Of a stretch of 64,000 nucleotides of DNA, positions 35,330 to 46,624 are shown piece by piece. Both the position numbers and the translations under genes were made by a program. The stretch's first letter is position 1. Each line of letters begins with the position of its first letter. Source of the DNA: Owenia fusiformis. Taxonomy: Eukaryota; Annelida; Polychaeta; Sabellida; Oweniidae. Location: positions 20,846,184 to 20,910,183 of the forward strand of contig CAIIXF020000012.1 of the NCBI GenBank assembly GCA_903813345.2. The letters are read 5' to 3'. The notes under the pieces are model-generated. The model saw nothing but the letters and a program-made list of their open reading frames with translations, did not search any database and had not been told where the DNA came from.

Positions 35330-36478
35330 GTGCATCTAGGTGAGCTAGTCATCTGAAACTTCTCGTGGAGTTGTAAAATGGATTATAGTTTTAATGTTCG
35401 AAAAAACAAGTCAGAAATTTTTCAGCCCAAAAAAGTTATGAAACATTATATGGGTGGGTGTCATTTTTTGTCTCATGCGGTAGTATTCATCAAGCATCAT
35501 AAATAAGCGATAAATTCACGGTTTTAGTTCCTCACTTTTGGTGCAAAAGCACCTCTCTGCTAATGCAAAAACGCCTTCTTGAATTACATTAGAAACATAC
35601 ATATTCATGTTTACCTGTTAAACGCCTAACCATCGACAATGTACAGTGACAGTTTAGCTGTACATATACGCTGTCATATAATTAACGATTTGAGGCAAAA
35701 ACTGTGATGCAGGTTTTAAAAGATGCATCTTTGGAATATGATGACGTATTTCCTTTTTAATTTCATGCGTATGCCCTTGGCAAAACTTTTAACTTTCTAA
35801 TTACGTTTACAGGTTCTCGAGCAGTGCTCGAGTTTTTTCTAGGTAGTAATGCATTCCAAGGTAAAAATACGCATGCAGTTTTTCGGCATTAGAGAGGACT
35901 TCTTTCTTATGTTATTTTTGGCCAAAACTTACAATATAGAACATCTGGAAATTTTTGGAAAGTCCGCCCTCTTGCAAAAGCAGCTTGTTATGGGCCTGAT
36001 CCGGCGATGGACGACATCATTTCTAGTCATAGTAAATGTCACCAATCCGATTATACTTATATTATATAGGAGAATTGTAATACGAGAACTAGACACTCTA
36101 TCGTTGTCTTTAGATATATTGCATTGCCAGTGGTCTTTTGTTTTTCAAGGTTTTATTGACGACAGATAAAACATTGAAGTTGACTCTATGTGGTTACATT
36201 TAGATTAGGATGATATTTATCCTCGAATTAACCAATATTAGGATAACTTCTAAGATTTATCCCACAATGCATCATTACCTCACCATGACGATATTCATGC
36301 AGATTGCATATTGTATGAATTCTCGGCAAGAATAATTTCAAGATCAATCCCACCAGAAAGCATCATTACCATGACAAAATCACTTCTTCGGATTTATTCT
36401 CGGATCCAACGAATCAACAGCCAAAGAGACCCACACTCGGAACATGAATTTGGCAAATAAAATGTCGATCCCGCACCT
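35330..36478. other. No gene recognised
   Basis: The plus-strand frame 35849-36169 (106 aa) is hydrophobic in its second half but matches no family I know and has no splice support. Nothing else is recognised. Confidence 0.35.
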
Positions 36479-36481
36479 TTA

Positions 36482-37083
36482 CCCCCCTATCACACCAAAC
36501 TAGTTCTTACCCGTTCTTGCCAGTCCTACCAAAATGTCGTAAAACGGGCTCAATCTGGCTGCGGTCGGGATATATGTCTAAAATAATTAGCTACTTCGTT
36601 CATAAACAGTCCTCAATACGTCCATCTCATTCGCAGTTCGTTCAGGTCGCACCACGTCGGTTTGCAACGTAGTATAAACCGTCCCTTAGTCTAGAAGGTC
36701 ATCATGACCTGATTACAGAACGGTATGGTCGCCATCGAATTTTGAATCGATTCAAAATTCTAAATCACATACCCCGTCCGGGAAAGTCCATGAAGTTCGT
36801 AAACAGACCGTAGAACGTTGTAGCTACGTTCATTCAGTTCGCACACAGTTTGAAACCGATTCGGCAACGTTTTGACGATCACCAGAATTTTTTTTAGCAT
36901 GGTCTAAGTGCTGGAGGACCTACTCGTTCTAGTAGTTTCCTGAAGTTTGTAAACAGATCCCAAACGGTTCTTAGTGGGTTCTTAGTACGTCAAATCCGTT
37001 CGTGCACAGTTTAAGCCCGTTCGTGCACAGTTTTAGCCCGTTTTCGAGAACGTAGTGAGAACTAGTTTGGTGTGATAGTAGGG
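36482..37083 (-). mobile_element. Second full copy of the phased RAAC MITE
   Basis: An element of 602 bp with termini CCCCCCTATCACACC (left) and GGTGTGATAGTAGGG (right), flanked by TTA at 36479-36481 and TTA at 37084-37086. It is the reverse complement of the 9963-10761 copy but lacks about 200-300 bp of its middle. GTT words (complement of AAC) are again spaced at 9-11 bp, for example in the stretch from about 36797 to 36875. The same TTA duplication at an independent site supports the element boundaries. Confidence 0.8.
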
Positions 37084-37237
37084 TTAGTACTAACTGGTAC
37101 TTGTTGTGTTTGTACGCCATTTAAAAGCTAAAGTTGCAGTATAAGTTTGGCTGAAAATCTATGTTAGAAGCTCTATATTAGATAACAGCGAGTTTTCGAT
37201 ATACGTTATTTAGAGTACGCATACGCAAACCTTGATC

Positions 37238-37945
37238 ACAAAGAGGAGGAAAGCCCCAGAACTTTAGCGATGACTGACATAATACATCTCATGCGTACCA
37301 CCTTCGTTTGCGCAAATTCTCACCAGTTGCACCCCAATCACATTTCCTACGGCGACCTTGCGGTCTATCATTTCTGCGGCCAGTAACATTTCTACGCTCG
37401 CCGTGGAATTTCTGCGCTCTCATACTTTTGCAGTCACATTTCCCACGGCAGCCGCACGGTGAATTTTAAATGTCTGTTGATAAATAATACTTTTTTCATT
37501 TTATTTACATCGGGACAATTTATAAATGTTATTCATAGTGCTAGGATGTAATATCAAATGAAAAGTGATCGTGAAACATTGACAAATAATGTTTCAATCT
37601 TGTTGAGCCAGTTGATTTCTACGGGGACCTCAGAAATGAACAAAAAACTTCGAGTTATAATTTCTACGGCGACCCTGCGGCCTGTAAAAAACTGGATACG
37701 CCGTACGGAGGCCGCAAGGCGAGCGTAGTTTTCCTACGCTCGCCGCAGAAATACACTGATTTAATTGATCTGCGGTCGACGCACGGCCTCCGTACGACAA
37801 ATGTGACTGGGGTGTTAATGTTCGAACATAGAGCGTCGTCGTGATGTTTTAATCGATGTAAACATATTCATTACACATTTATTTATCTTCATGTGAAAAA
37901 CAAAGCTATGATGATGGTTAATACGCCAGGAATCAACCCGGGAAA
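37238..37945 (+). repeat. Dispersed repeat copy 2, split by an insertion
   Basis: Its two halves (37238-37329 and about 37830-37945) correspond to the continuous repeat at 6850-7065. The left half breaks after a CACCAGTT word, where the CACCCCAATCAC element starts. The right half resumes near CGTCGTCGTGATGTTTTAAT. Confidence 0.65.
37330..37814. mobile_element. CCCCARTCACATTT element inserted in an older repeat
   Basis: It is bounded by CACCCCAATCACATTT on the left and the near-complement AAATGTGACTGGGGTG on the right, 485 bp in all. It carries several ACGG/TGCGG words and a perfect hairpin GGCGAGCGTAG/TTTTC/CTACGCTCGCC (about 37717-37743). The uninterrupted repeat at 6850-7065 shows the approximate empty site. 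Target duplication not certain. No coding potential. Confidence 0.7.
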
Positions 37946-38164
37946 TCAACATCACTGGTGATCCGCTCGATTACGCTGGTTACCGAAACGGTTCGTTTTG
38001 GTAACAAAATGTAGGAACGTCGAAGGTACGATTTTTTCTTTTTTCCTTATTTCACGCGTTGCATATAGGCAGAATCTCCACGACGTTTTTCTCACAAACA
38101 TGTATCAGCATCATATGTTTTAGAAAATGTACATGTTTGCGAAAAATAGCTCAGAAGACAACAT

Positions 38165-38282
38165 AATCGTCGATTTCATTCCTCACTTAAGTTACATAAA
38201 CGGATTGGGTTAAAAGTGCAGATCTTAACTGCTTTTCGAAAAACCGTTTATGTAACTTAAGTGAGGAATTAAATCGACGATT
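38165..38282. repeat. Inverted repeat, 39-bp arms with one mismatch
   Basis: Left arm 38165-38203 begins AATCGTCGATTTCATTCCTC. Right arm 38244-38282 is its complement except for one base. The spacer is 40 nt. Confidence 0.85.
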
Positions 38283-38289
38283 CTGCCAA

Positions 38290-38530
38290 TTATGACTTTG
38301 TTGAACCTGAAGAAACGTATCATTTCTTTGTTAAATAAAAGAAGCAAATTCAATTGCTACCTAACTTGTATTTTTTGCAAGGCCTCGGATGGATGGATAT
38401 TCTGTCAAATGGCTTGCAGCAAACCTACCATTTCCCTTTGGTTAACATGGGAATGTCGATTTTCGAAAATTCATCATATTTATCATCGATTTTCGACCTA
38501 TTGATAGTAAATACTGCATTAAGTACTCAT
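38290..38530 (+). repeat. Dispersed repeat shared with 47640-47870
   Basis: This stretch (TTGAACCTGAAGAAACGTAT through to TTTTCGACCTATTG) is a diverged reverse complement of 47640-47870, and its last part also matches 48095-48175. The frames at 38292-38504 (+) and 47650-47862 (-) encode related peptides (for example CKASDGWIFCQMACSKPTIS against CKDSDGWIFCHMTCGKPTIS). Either an old coding fragment is conserved or the repeat is simply young. I do not recognise the peptide. Confidence 0.55.
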
Positions 38531-38639
38531 TATTTTGCAAACATGAGTGCCTGGAACAACAACTATATCGGTTACAAACAATTCTGTGTTTTATCTATTT
38601 CTCATATTGAGAAATTCAATGTATAAACAGGAGTTCATT

Positions 38640-39094
38640 ACCTCTCCCCCCCCCCCTTCATTTTCAGACATCTTCGGGTCTTTGCTCGGCGGTGGGTTGT
38701 ATATAGGCGGGTAGACTCCCCCGTGAATGTTGATAGGCGCATGCAGTTTTGTGATCGAAACAAACCGCAGCTTGATCTATAAAATGAAACGCACTTTAAG
38801 TGTTACTCCAGTGTGTTACTATACATTAGTAAATTATCATGAGATCATGAGAGTGATCATGTCCACACTCATAGTTCTACCTCATGGGTATTGAATCACT
38901 TTAATTTATAACATTTAAACATTGGAATCCTTCAATCATTCTTGTCCAGAGTTACATTGAGCTCGTATTTTATATTCCTCAAATGTTTGAAACAACATCG
39001 GACAAATGAAAGTCCAAATAGCACTAAATCAAAGAATTAAGACGCTGTAGAAATGCCCAAGAAAAAGAAAAGTTAGGACGTGAACAGTCCCTGT
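38640..39094. other. No gene recognised; C tract
   Basis: A poly-C run lies at about 38647-38657. Nothing else is recognised. Confidence 0.4.
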
Positions 39095-39797
39095 CTAATC
39101 ACCCTTGGTATACGCAGCTAACGAAAATTGACCGGCACGGGTCAAAAGCTGGACCGGCACGGGTTAACGGTTTTATTTGAATTTAAAACAGCCATAACTT
39201 GCTCAATATTGACTTCCTCGTGTCTAATTTGAAATATATGATTCCTCCCGATGCTTTTAAGTACACCAATTTTTTACAGATTTTTAAACGGACCAAGACT
39301 CTCTAAATGCGCATTTATTCTCTTTTCTCTCGAGAACGACTGTCTCATTTTCACGATAACTTTTATTTAGTACTTCTAACATATAAGATCTATTTTCCCC
39401 ATCAAGGTATGATGTAAATGACATGCTTTTTACATATTGTGAGTTTCAATGACGCGCGTTTGATTTTATAAAAAATGCCAAACTTTGTGACAAAGAATTT
39501 CATCCTGCCTGCAGCGAGAAGACGGACCGGTTCGGGGCAATAGCATGAACATCATTCAGGAATCTTTATACATGTGTGTTACATCTATTATTACAAGGAT
39601 CTAAAGTTTCAAATCTTCTCTTAGAACCTCTCCGACAAACCGTTACATGTCCAACTTACCTTCGGTTGTTCCATCGCTTCTTGGGACACTTTTAATTAAA
39701 ATATTTATTGTATAACAACATTTATCCCATTCTACGACGCATTTGAGGTAAAAAATTAGGTTGGTAAAAAGCTCCAGAGCAAGTTGGATACAGCTGG

Positions 39798-39800
<3 letters not shown>

Positions 39801-39839
<39 letters not shown>
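39801..39839. repeat. (TA)n microsatellite
   Basis: About 19 uninterrupted TA dinucleotides. The isoleucine/tyrosine run in the minus-strand frame over it is an artefact. Confidence 0.95.
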
Positions 39840-39841
<2 letters not shown>

Positions 39842-41297
39842 CTCGGTCACTGCGGTCCATTGGGAAATACACATATATCCCTGAGGATAAACCCTGTATC
39901 CAAAAACCTCCAACATAATCCATATTCACATGCCGGCTGAGCAGGCGGATGTATCTTCCCGCTTCACGTTAGACTCAGTTCTCATTATCTTAAATATCTA
40001 AGTGCCAAGTGCGCTGGAAAAATCAAGCCATTGAATATAAAGGGGCATGGGATAAACAGTTTTTCCTTTAGTAGGTTCTGAATATTGGTATTATCCTAGG
40101 ACCATATAATTTATCTGCCCTTGAAACCTAGAACCTTATATAGAGTAATCTCTATTTATCCTATGCCAAGTAGTTTTAGGAAGATAAGTTAGCAAGATAT
40201 ATTCTCATCTGTATCCCGACTCTTAAGTTTCCATATCCAGAACCTACGTATCTCCCGCCATATCTCCCGCTCCCGAGCATACCTTTCCACTTTCGGCAAT
40301 TCTAAAAATCTTCTGGGTATAGGATAAAGCAGTTATTTACGCTGGGTTTCGAAATGGGGTTTACTGCTCCGGAGATATGCATTTCCTACCCCTATATAAA
40401 CTCCATATTAAAATCTCCCCAATGCATAATCCCTTTGTACCCCATAACTAGGAAGGTAAATAGTATGTATAAGAGTAGGTGAATAATTTGTATCACTGAA
40501 CATAGCAATTTCTGTTTTGAAAAGTGCGATATGAAATATATATTCTTTAGTTCTCCTAGTATAGCTCGATAACATCCAATCGCGTTTTTGTCTTTACAAA
40601 GTTTAATCACCACCATCTATTTTCTATCGAGAGTTAGCTTGAAATATCAAAACATTATAATATTCTCATACTTGTAGAACTAAAAATGCTTTCCTATTAT
40701 CATTACTACAATGACGAATATTTGCTACATGGGTCACAAAAATATATTTTCAGTTTCCCAAATAATCGGATCTAGCATGAAAAGCATCCCGAGATGTGTA
40801 AATGATGATAAGATTAGTAAATAATTAGAAACGTTGTTATCTTTTTAAATCTTTGAACCTCAGTAAATTGTTCACTGCACGGGGAAATTTCATTGCAACT
40901 GCAAGAGAAGTGTCCATGTAATATCTATGCTTCTAGCAAATATGCCTCTGAAGGTATGTGAAAATAGGTTATGTGTGATCGGTTGAAATACAAGGTTTAT
41001 CTCTTGGAATTACGTGTATCTCACTCGGTTTATCAATCCAACGGAATACAAAAGTATTTCTCTTTAAAAACTTACTGACCTCCGCGAACAGGTACGTAGA
41101 TTGCTAGACAATGTTAGTACCTCAGTTGAAATACTCAATTTTGATTGGTCAATTAACGGTCAACAAAATGTACTGTTGACCGATACTGGGTACTGTTGAC
41201 CGTTACTGGGTACTGTTGACCGCTACTCAGTACTGTTGACCGCTGCTAGGTACTGTTTCAAAATTATTATTTTTAAATCAGAATTGAAACAAGGCAT

Positions 41298-42560
41298 TAA
41301 CATGACAAAATGTCACCACCTAAAACAATTTGGTCAATTTAAAGCAAGTTGGAAAATACCTTTTGACCTTAAGAAGAACTTCTGAGAACATGTAGATGAT
41401 TTTGAAAAAAAAATTAGTCAATTTGAAGCAAGTTGAAAAAAAGACCTTTTTGACCTTGAGAAGGTCATTAAAGGTCAAAGATCAAATCTAAAGTCAGATT
41501 TGAACTTCTGAGAACTTGTAAAGTCAAATTTGAACTTCTGAAAAGATGTAGATGATTTTGAAAAAAAAATTGGTCAATTTGAAGCAAGTTGAAAACAGAC
41601 CTTTTTGACCTTTTTTGACCTTGAGAAGGTCATTAAAGGTCAAATGTCAAATCTAAAGTCAGATTTGAATTTCTGAGAACATGTAGATGATTTTGAAAAA
41701 AAGAATTAGTCAATTTGAAGCAAGTTGAAAAAAGACCTTTTTGACCTTTTTTGACCTTGAGAAGGTCAAATGTCAAATCTAAAGTCATATTTAAATTTCT
41801 GAGAACATGTAGATGATTTTGAAAAAAAATTTAGTCAATTTGAAGCAAGATGAAAAAATACCTTTTTGACCTTTTTTGACATTGAGAAGGTCATTGAAGG
41901 TCAAATGTTAAATCTAAAGTCAGATTTGAATTTTTGAGAACATGTAGATGATTTTGAAAAAAAAAATTTGTCAATTTGAAGCAAGTTGAAAAAAGACCTT
42001 TTTGACCTTTTTTGACTTTGAGAAGGTCATTGAAGGTCAAATGTCATATCTTAAGTCAAATCTAAAGTCAGATTTGAATTTCTGAGAACACGTAGATGAT
42101 TTGAAATTTTTTTTAGTCAATTTGAAGCAAGTTGAAAACAGACCTTTTTGACCTTTTTTGACCTTGAGAAGGTCATTGAAGGTCAAATGTCAAATCTAAA
42201 GTCAGATTTGAAGGTCAAATGTCAAATCTAGTCAGATTTGAATTTCTGAGAACATGTAGATGATTTTGAAAAAAAATTTAGTCAATGTGAAGCAAGTTGA
42301 AAAAAGACCTTTTTGACCTTGAGAAGGTCATTGAAGGTCAAATGTCAAATCTAAAGTCAGATTTGAACTTCTGAGAAGATGTAGATGATTTAGAAAAAAA
42401 TTGAAGTCAGTCTAAACAGTATTTGTTAAGTTATAGGAAGTTGTAAGAAATTGTTACAGACGCCGGACGCCAGACGCCGGACGCCGGACGCCAACCACCA
42501 ACCGCCGTCGCAAAAAAACGGAGACCATAACAATATGTCACCACTTTTTGGTGGTGACAT
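41298..42560. mobile_element. TGTCACCACC-ended element carrying a minisatellite
   Basis: The left boundary has ACATGACAAAATGTCACCACC and the right boundary GGAGACCATAACAATATGTC followed by a hairpin CACCACTTTTTGGTGGTG. A much shorter relative lies inverted at 51503-51662. The core is a minisatellite (41330-42420) followed by GACGCCGGACGCC repeats (about 42458-42493). A terminal hairpin plus a core tandem array recalls Helitron-related and pearl-type elements of invertebrates, but I see no clear TC/CTRR ends, so the class is uncertain. Confidence 0.6.
41330..42420 (+). repeat. Minisatellite of about 125-167 bp units with DR4-type half-sites
   Basis: About eight units each begin near CAATTTGAAGCAAGTTGAAA (about 41336, 41419, 41574, 41710, 41835, 41972, 42118 and 42285). 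Six units carry AGGTCA-N4-AGGTCA: 41462, 41627, 41888, 42024, 42170 and 42325 (start of the first half-site). Spacers are TTAA or TTGA. A TGACCT half-site on the other strand lies just before each, and several units also hold TGACCTTTTTTGACCT, a DR4 in reverse. AGGTCA is the nuclear-receptor half-site and 4-bp spacing is the TR/LXR-type arrangement (established knowledge). Whether any receptor binds is unknown. Confidence 0.8.
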
Positions 42561-42915
42561 AAAAAGAAATTGAAAAAATCTAAATCGTATTATATGGTTT
42601 TTTTTCGTGAAATATGATATCTTGATCAACTTATCAAATATTTCTTCACGTATTACTAGTATTCGATTATTCTCAGTCAACAGTACTTTCAAGGTTTACA
42701 GTATCGGTATATATATCGTATACTATATGATTTCTATTAGCAGAGAAACAATAACTCAAGACAGAAAATATTTTATTCAAAAATATTGCAAATACGATGT
42801 AACATTGAAATGTCATGAGAAAAAATAAAACAGGAACACTAAAATGAGAAACATATACAATAACATGCCCTTTAGTGATAGTCTACATGTTGAAGTCACT
42901 TGTCGTTTTCCTGGT

Positions 42916-43311
42916 CTATAGGCCTACATGCTTGTCCTCTTTTTTACAATGCGCAAGAAGATTTCTTCTTTGTTTGAATTTTGCATGGCATGTACAAATG
43001 TAATCCCTTCTTTTGCTGTGCACATCTAACTCATGTTGTTTTCTCATTCTCCTGCTCGTGCATACTTTTTTACAAATCTTGCATTTCTCAGGCATCTTTT
43101 GGATGCAGTTTTCTTCGTGTCGTTTTCTGTTACTGTTATTTGCAAAAACCTTTTCGCAGCTACCGCATTTTATTTTAGTTTTATTGTTATCGTGTTTTGC
43201 AAGGTGAGCTAAAAAATTATCCCTTCTTTGAAAATTTCGTCCACATTCTGAACAGAGAATTGTATTATCTTTTGTGTGCATATCGTTATTATGTCTGATG
43301 AGAGCAAAATA
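42916..43311 (-). CDS. C2H2 zinc-finger protein, terminal exon
   Basis: The reading frame from ATG at 43279-43281 to the stop at 42916 encodes 121 residues with about four C2H2 fingers. Finger 1 is CSECGRNF...HLAKH (residues ~9-29) and finger 2 CGSCEKVF...HEENC (~39-60, final ligand Cys). Finger 3 is CKICKKVC...HELDVH (~67-88), and a last degenerate one starts CTCHAKF (~95) with a Cys-x-Cys spacing. Such proteins usually bind DNA or RNA in the nucleus (family knowledge). The frame stays open upstream of the Met to 43311, where TTTTTCTGCCAG looks like a splice acceptor. The added residues YFALIRHNNDMH would complete the tail of an earlier finger. I infer a 3'-terminal exon whose upstream exons lie at higher coordinates; I could not identify them. 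It lies inside the 6.55-kb element, so it may be cargo. Confidence 0.7.
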   Translation of the reverse strand, partial: YFALIRHNNDMHTKDNTILCSECGRNFQRRDNFLAHLAKHDNNKTKIKCGSCEKVFANNSNRKRHEENCIQKMPEKCKICKKVCTSRRMRKQHELDVHSKRRDYICTCHAKFKQRRNLLAHCKKEDKHVGL

Positions 43312-43716
43312 CTGGCAGAAAAACGTGCAAATATTGTCCTACCACAAGACCCATAGCCATTGATATTAGTGGGCATTTTACTGCTTTAAATTGTAAACTT
43401 GGTAACCCAGTAGACTTTTATTTCTTGGGATTAACTCCAGCAAGTAATTTAGAAAACATACGTTTTGTAACACTCATATTAGTGAGTTTTCGCAACTCCC
43501 ATATAGCACTCCCTTATAACGTATTACTTATGATCGTGTGTATTAAAGTATAGGGCAGTATCTATACGCAAAAACATAAGTTATGCTATAAGTGAGTTGC
43601 GAACACTCTCTATTTTATTGAGCTATCCGTATTATCGCCGATATTTTAGAGTCTCTAGAAGATTATATACCTGGCACACAGTCTGTACCACAGACATTGT
43701 CGAAAATATATACAGA

Positions 43717-43855
43717 ATATCACATCATTTTGAGTGATATCATTTTTATCGCCGAGTTGATATCAAATATCAACACGAGTGAGCGAAGCGAATGAGTGTT
43801 GATATTTGATATCTACGAGGCGATAAAATGATATCACTCAAAATGATGTGATATT
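43717..43855. repeat. Foldback palindrome with GAGTGAGCGAAGCGAATGAG loop
   Basis: Outer arms ATATCACATCATTTTGAGTG pair with their complement at the right end, and inner arms TGATATCAAATATCAACAC also pair. The loop GAGTGAGCGAAGCGAATGAG resembles the loop at about 27778. Flanking sequence is rich in further GATATCA words (43945-44045). Confidence 0.85.
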
Positions 43856-45659
43856 GGGTTTATCCCATGATTACGATCACCTTGTGATATAGTTCGTCAT
43901 AAATACAATTTTTAATTCCCAACAATATTGTGGCGCGAAATGCAAATGTGATATCACACGGATATGCGTGAGATAAACGATATCACACGCATATGAGTTT
44001 GATAAACGATTTTCATGAAAATATCACACGAATTTCAATGATATCAGAAATATCAATAGCTGTTATTGTACAGATAACACATTAATCGTGGGATAATAAG
44101 ATGTATTGTATTATTAAAAACAGTTTGCCAGAAGGTTTGAAAGTACGAATGCATAGCACACATCAAATTAGCATCGCAAGTGCGACCTCTTCATTGCAAA
44201 TCACACAAAGTCTATCTTGAACAGCAAGGCGTGCATATCTTCCAGTTTCAATTTGGAAAACAATGGTATTATTGTTATCGCATATTTTGTCTGGTGCATT
44301 TGTTCGAAAAAATCAAGGCACATAGTAAATGAAAGAGGATAATATCAGATGATATCGATATTAGTCATGTTGACTTTGCTGCTATAATACTTTTAACGCC
44401 AAGTTATATTTCATACCTCTATGTATCTAATTCAAAATAATATCCATCAAGAACTAAGGTCTTCAATGAGTTTTGATCGAATGATACGCTGAAAACTTTT
44501 ATTGAGAGCTGAACATTCAGCATCAATTGTATTGTGAAATAAAACATTTAAAAAAAACTAGATTTCATATGTTTTCCCATTGTAATTAGCTTGGTTTGTT
44601 CGTTATTTTCTCTTCAGTAACAATTTAATGTAATAAGTCTGTCAACTTGGATTTTATTTGTTCTGAAAGAGAAGTTCAATTGGTCCGACATTCACTCTGA
44701 TGATATATTTTTTAGTCTTGGTCGCATTGCTGGTATAGCAGTATCAATGCAATTGTAAAATTCATAATCCATGGCTAGATACTAGGTAGCAACCTCAGGT
44801 TTCATTTGGTATGGAAATTATGATTTGATATCAAGAATTAAAAAAGTTATAGCATATTTTGAAAAAGTGGCGTTTTTTGTCTTACCTTGTATTACTTCCT
44901 AGATCTTCAATAATTACGGTAAAACTAAAAAGGGAAAGAAGAAGACACCGAGCTATGTCTAGCTCAAATAAGCCCCGATTCCTCTGCCAGCGCCCTGCCG
45001 ATTGAGTATTTTGTTCAGAAATGAATGCAATTCTGAACAAAAATAGAGCAATGACCTGATAGCATAGATGGGCAATATTCTAACCATTGGAATTTACAAC
45101 TGACATGTAACGGTCTATCGGAGACGTTTTAAGAGAAGATTTAAAACTTTAGATTCTTGTAATAATAGATGTAACACACATGTATAAAGATTCCTGAATG
45201 ATGTTCATGCTATTGCCCCGAACCGGTCCGTCTTCTCGCTGCAAGCAGGATGAAATTCTTTGTCACAAAGTTTGGCATTTTTTATAAAATCAAACGCGCG
45301 TCATTGAAACTCACAATATGTAAATAGCATGTCATTTACATCATACCTTGATGGGGAAAAATAAATCTTATATGTTAGAAGTACTAAATAAAAGTTATCG
45401 TGAAAATGAGACAGTCGTTCTCGAGAGAAAAGAGCATAAATGCGCATTTAGAGAGTTTTGGTCCGTTTAAAAATCTGTAAAAAATTGGGGTACTTAAAAG
45501 CATCGGGAGGAATCATATATTTCAAATTAGACACGAGGAAGTCAATATTGAGCAAGTTATGGCTGTTTAAAATTCAAATAAAACCGTTAACCCGTGCCGG
45601 TCCAGCTTTTGACCCGTGCCGGTCAATTTTCGTTAGCTGCGTATACCAAGGGTGCTAAT

Positions 45660-46620
45660 GGAAACATTTTATGTTCCAATTCATCCATTCTCGGAATGTA
45701 ATTTAATATTGACCAACCCATGGGGAATGAGTAAGTTACTCTAATTAACTACAAACATATCACTATACTCATTCGACCAAGTATGGAAGTAGATGTTCGT
45801 CACATTGATTCGTTTATTAATCATGATATCGCTTTCTTATATTGTTAATAACTTATATAATTAGCCATTATGTCCCTATCATTGAATATATGCCTGAGGT
45901 ATCACCTTTCCACAAAGTAAAGAAAATCGATAATTTCCGGCGCACTGATTGGTTGTATGCAAACGAGTCAAATCAAAGACGTCAATGATGGAAAGTTTTG
46001 AAGAATTAGTACACGGCATAGGAATATTTTGAATTAACTCGAATAAAAAGGATTCTATTTGCCCAACGCACTAATTATCTTTAATCAAATATGAAATATG
46101 GACGGGGCACTTTCATACCGATTCTTATGTAATTAAATTTTATTATTTTTTGACAGAAGTATTGTTAATTAAGACTTCTCAGATCAGCCTCACATACCCG
46201 GGCTCAAATGTCTCATGCGATTGTAAACAAAAAATGTAAATTGTGAAGTTACAAACAACTCGGTTAAATTATCTGATAGTGGTCATACACTATCCTGTTA
46301 ATGGTTATTATGTCGTAGTAAGAAGTTCCATCAGAAATAGAGGAGTTTCAAAATGATTTTGAAATCTCGCTAATTCTCGTTTTTCATGAGATTTTAAGAG
46401 ATTTGCACATTTTACCTCTAATGATTTATTTTTCTTTCTTTTTAATAGCATATTTGAATTCAGTGATATGTTTCCTACAATAATAGCTTTGATTTACACA
46501 TTTATGTCATTTAAATCATTCTCCATGACATTTAAAAAAAACTTGGGCCAAATCTCCATTGATGTTATGCTAAAATTCTTTAAAACCATGGTTTAACGAA
46601 TTGATACATTTTATAAATAA
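45660..46620. other. No gene; one CRE/CCAAT-type module
   Basis: Apart from the promoter-like module at 45903-45985, I see no coding or repeat structure. Confidence 0.4.
45903..45985 (-). promoter_or_regulatory. Promoter-like module, copy 1
   Basis: Read on the minus strand it holds TGACGTCT (a weakened CRE), TTTGCATAC, CCAATCAGTGCGC (CCAAT box context), GGAAATTATCGATTTTCTT and ACTTTGTGGAAAGGTG. The same order occurs at 60389-60470 (+), and a shorter version at 50685-50746 (+). No transcript evidence. Confidence 0.45.
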
Positions 46621-46624
46621 ACTT

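Larger units (their letters stand above)
39100..45654. mobile_element. 6.55-kb element with 551/552-bp terminal inverted repeats
   Basis: Left terminal repeat 39100-39650 and right terminal repeat 45103-45654 are inverted and highly similar; both outer ends read CACCCTTGGTATACGCAGCT going inward. A perfect 5-bp direct repeat CTAAT flanks the element (39095-39099 and 45655-45659). Each terminal repeat holds two ACCGGCACGGGT words near the end. The interior holds a TA microsatellite, foldback relics near 40050-40150, a minisatellite (41330-42420), a zinc-finger exon (42916-43311) and a palindrome (43717-43855), but no transposase I recognise. CAC ends plus 5-bp duplications recall Transib/RAG-type elements (family knowledge), but CACCCTT does not match their CACWATG-type heptamer, so the superfamily is open. 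Confidence 0.82.

Noticed and set aside
39722-39916. Open frame with a Tyr/Ile run
   Set aside because: The run is the (TA)n microsatellite translated; the rest is unrecognised.
41298-42560. Helitron assignment for the TGTCACCACC element
   Set aside because: The end hairpin fits loosely, but the expected TC start and CTRR end next to the hairpin, and insertion between A and T, were not clear.
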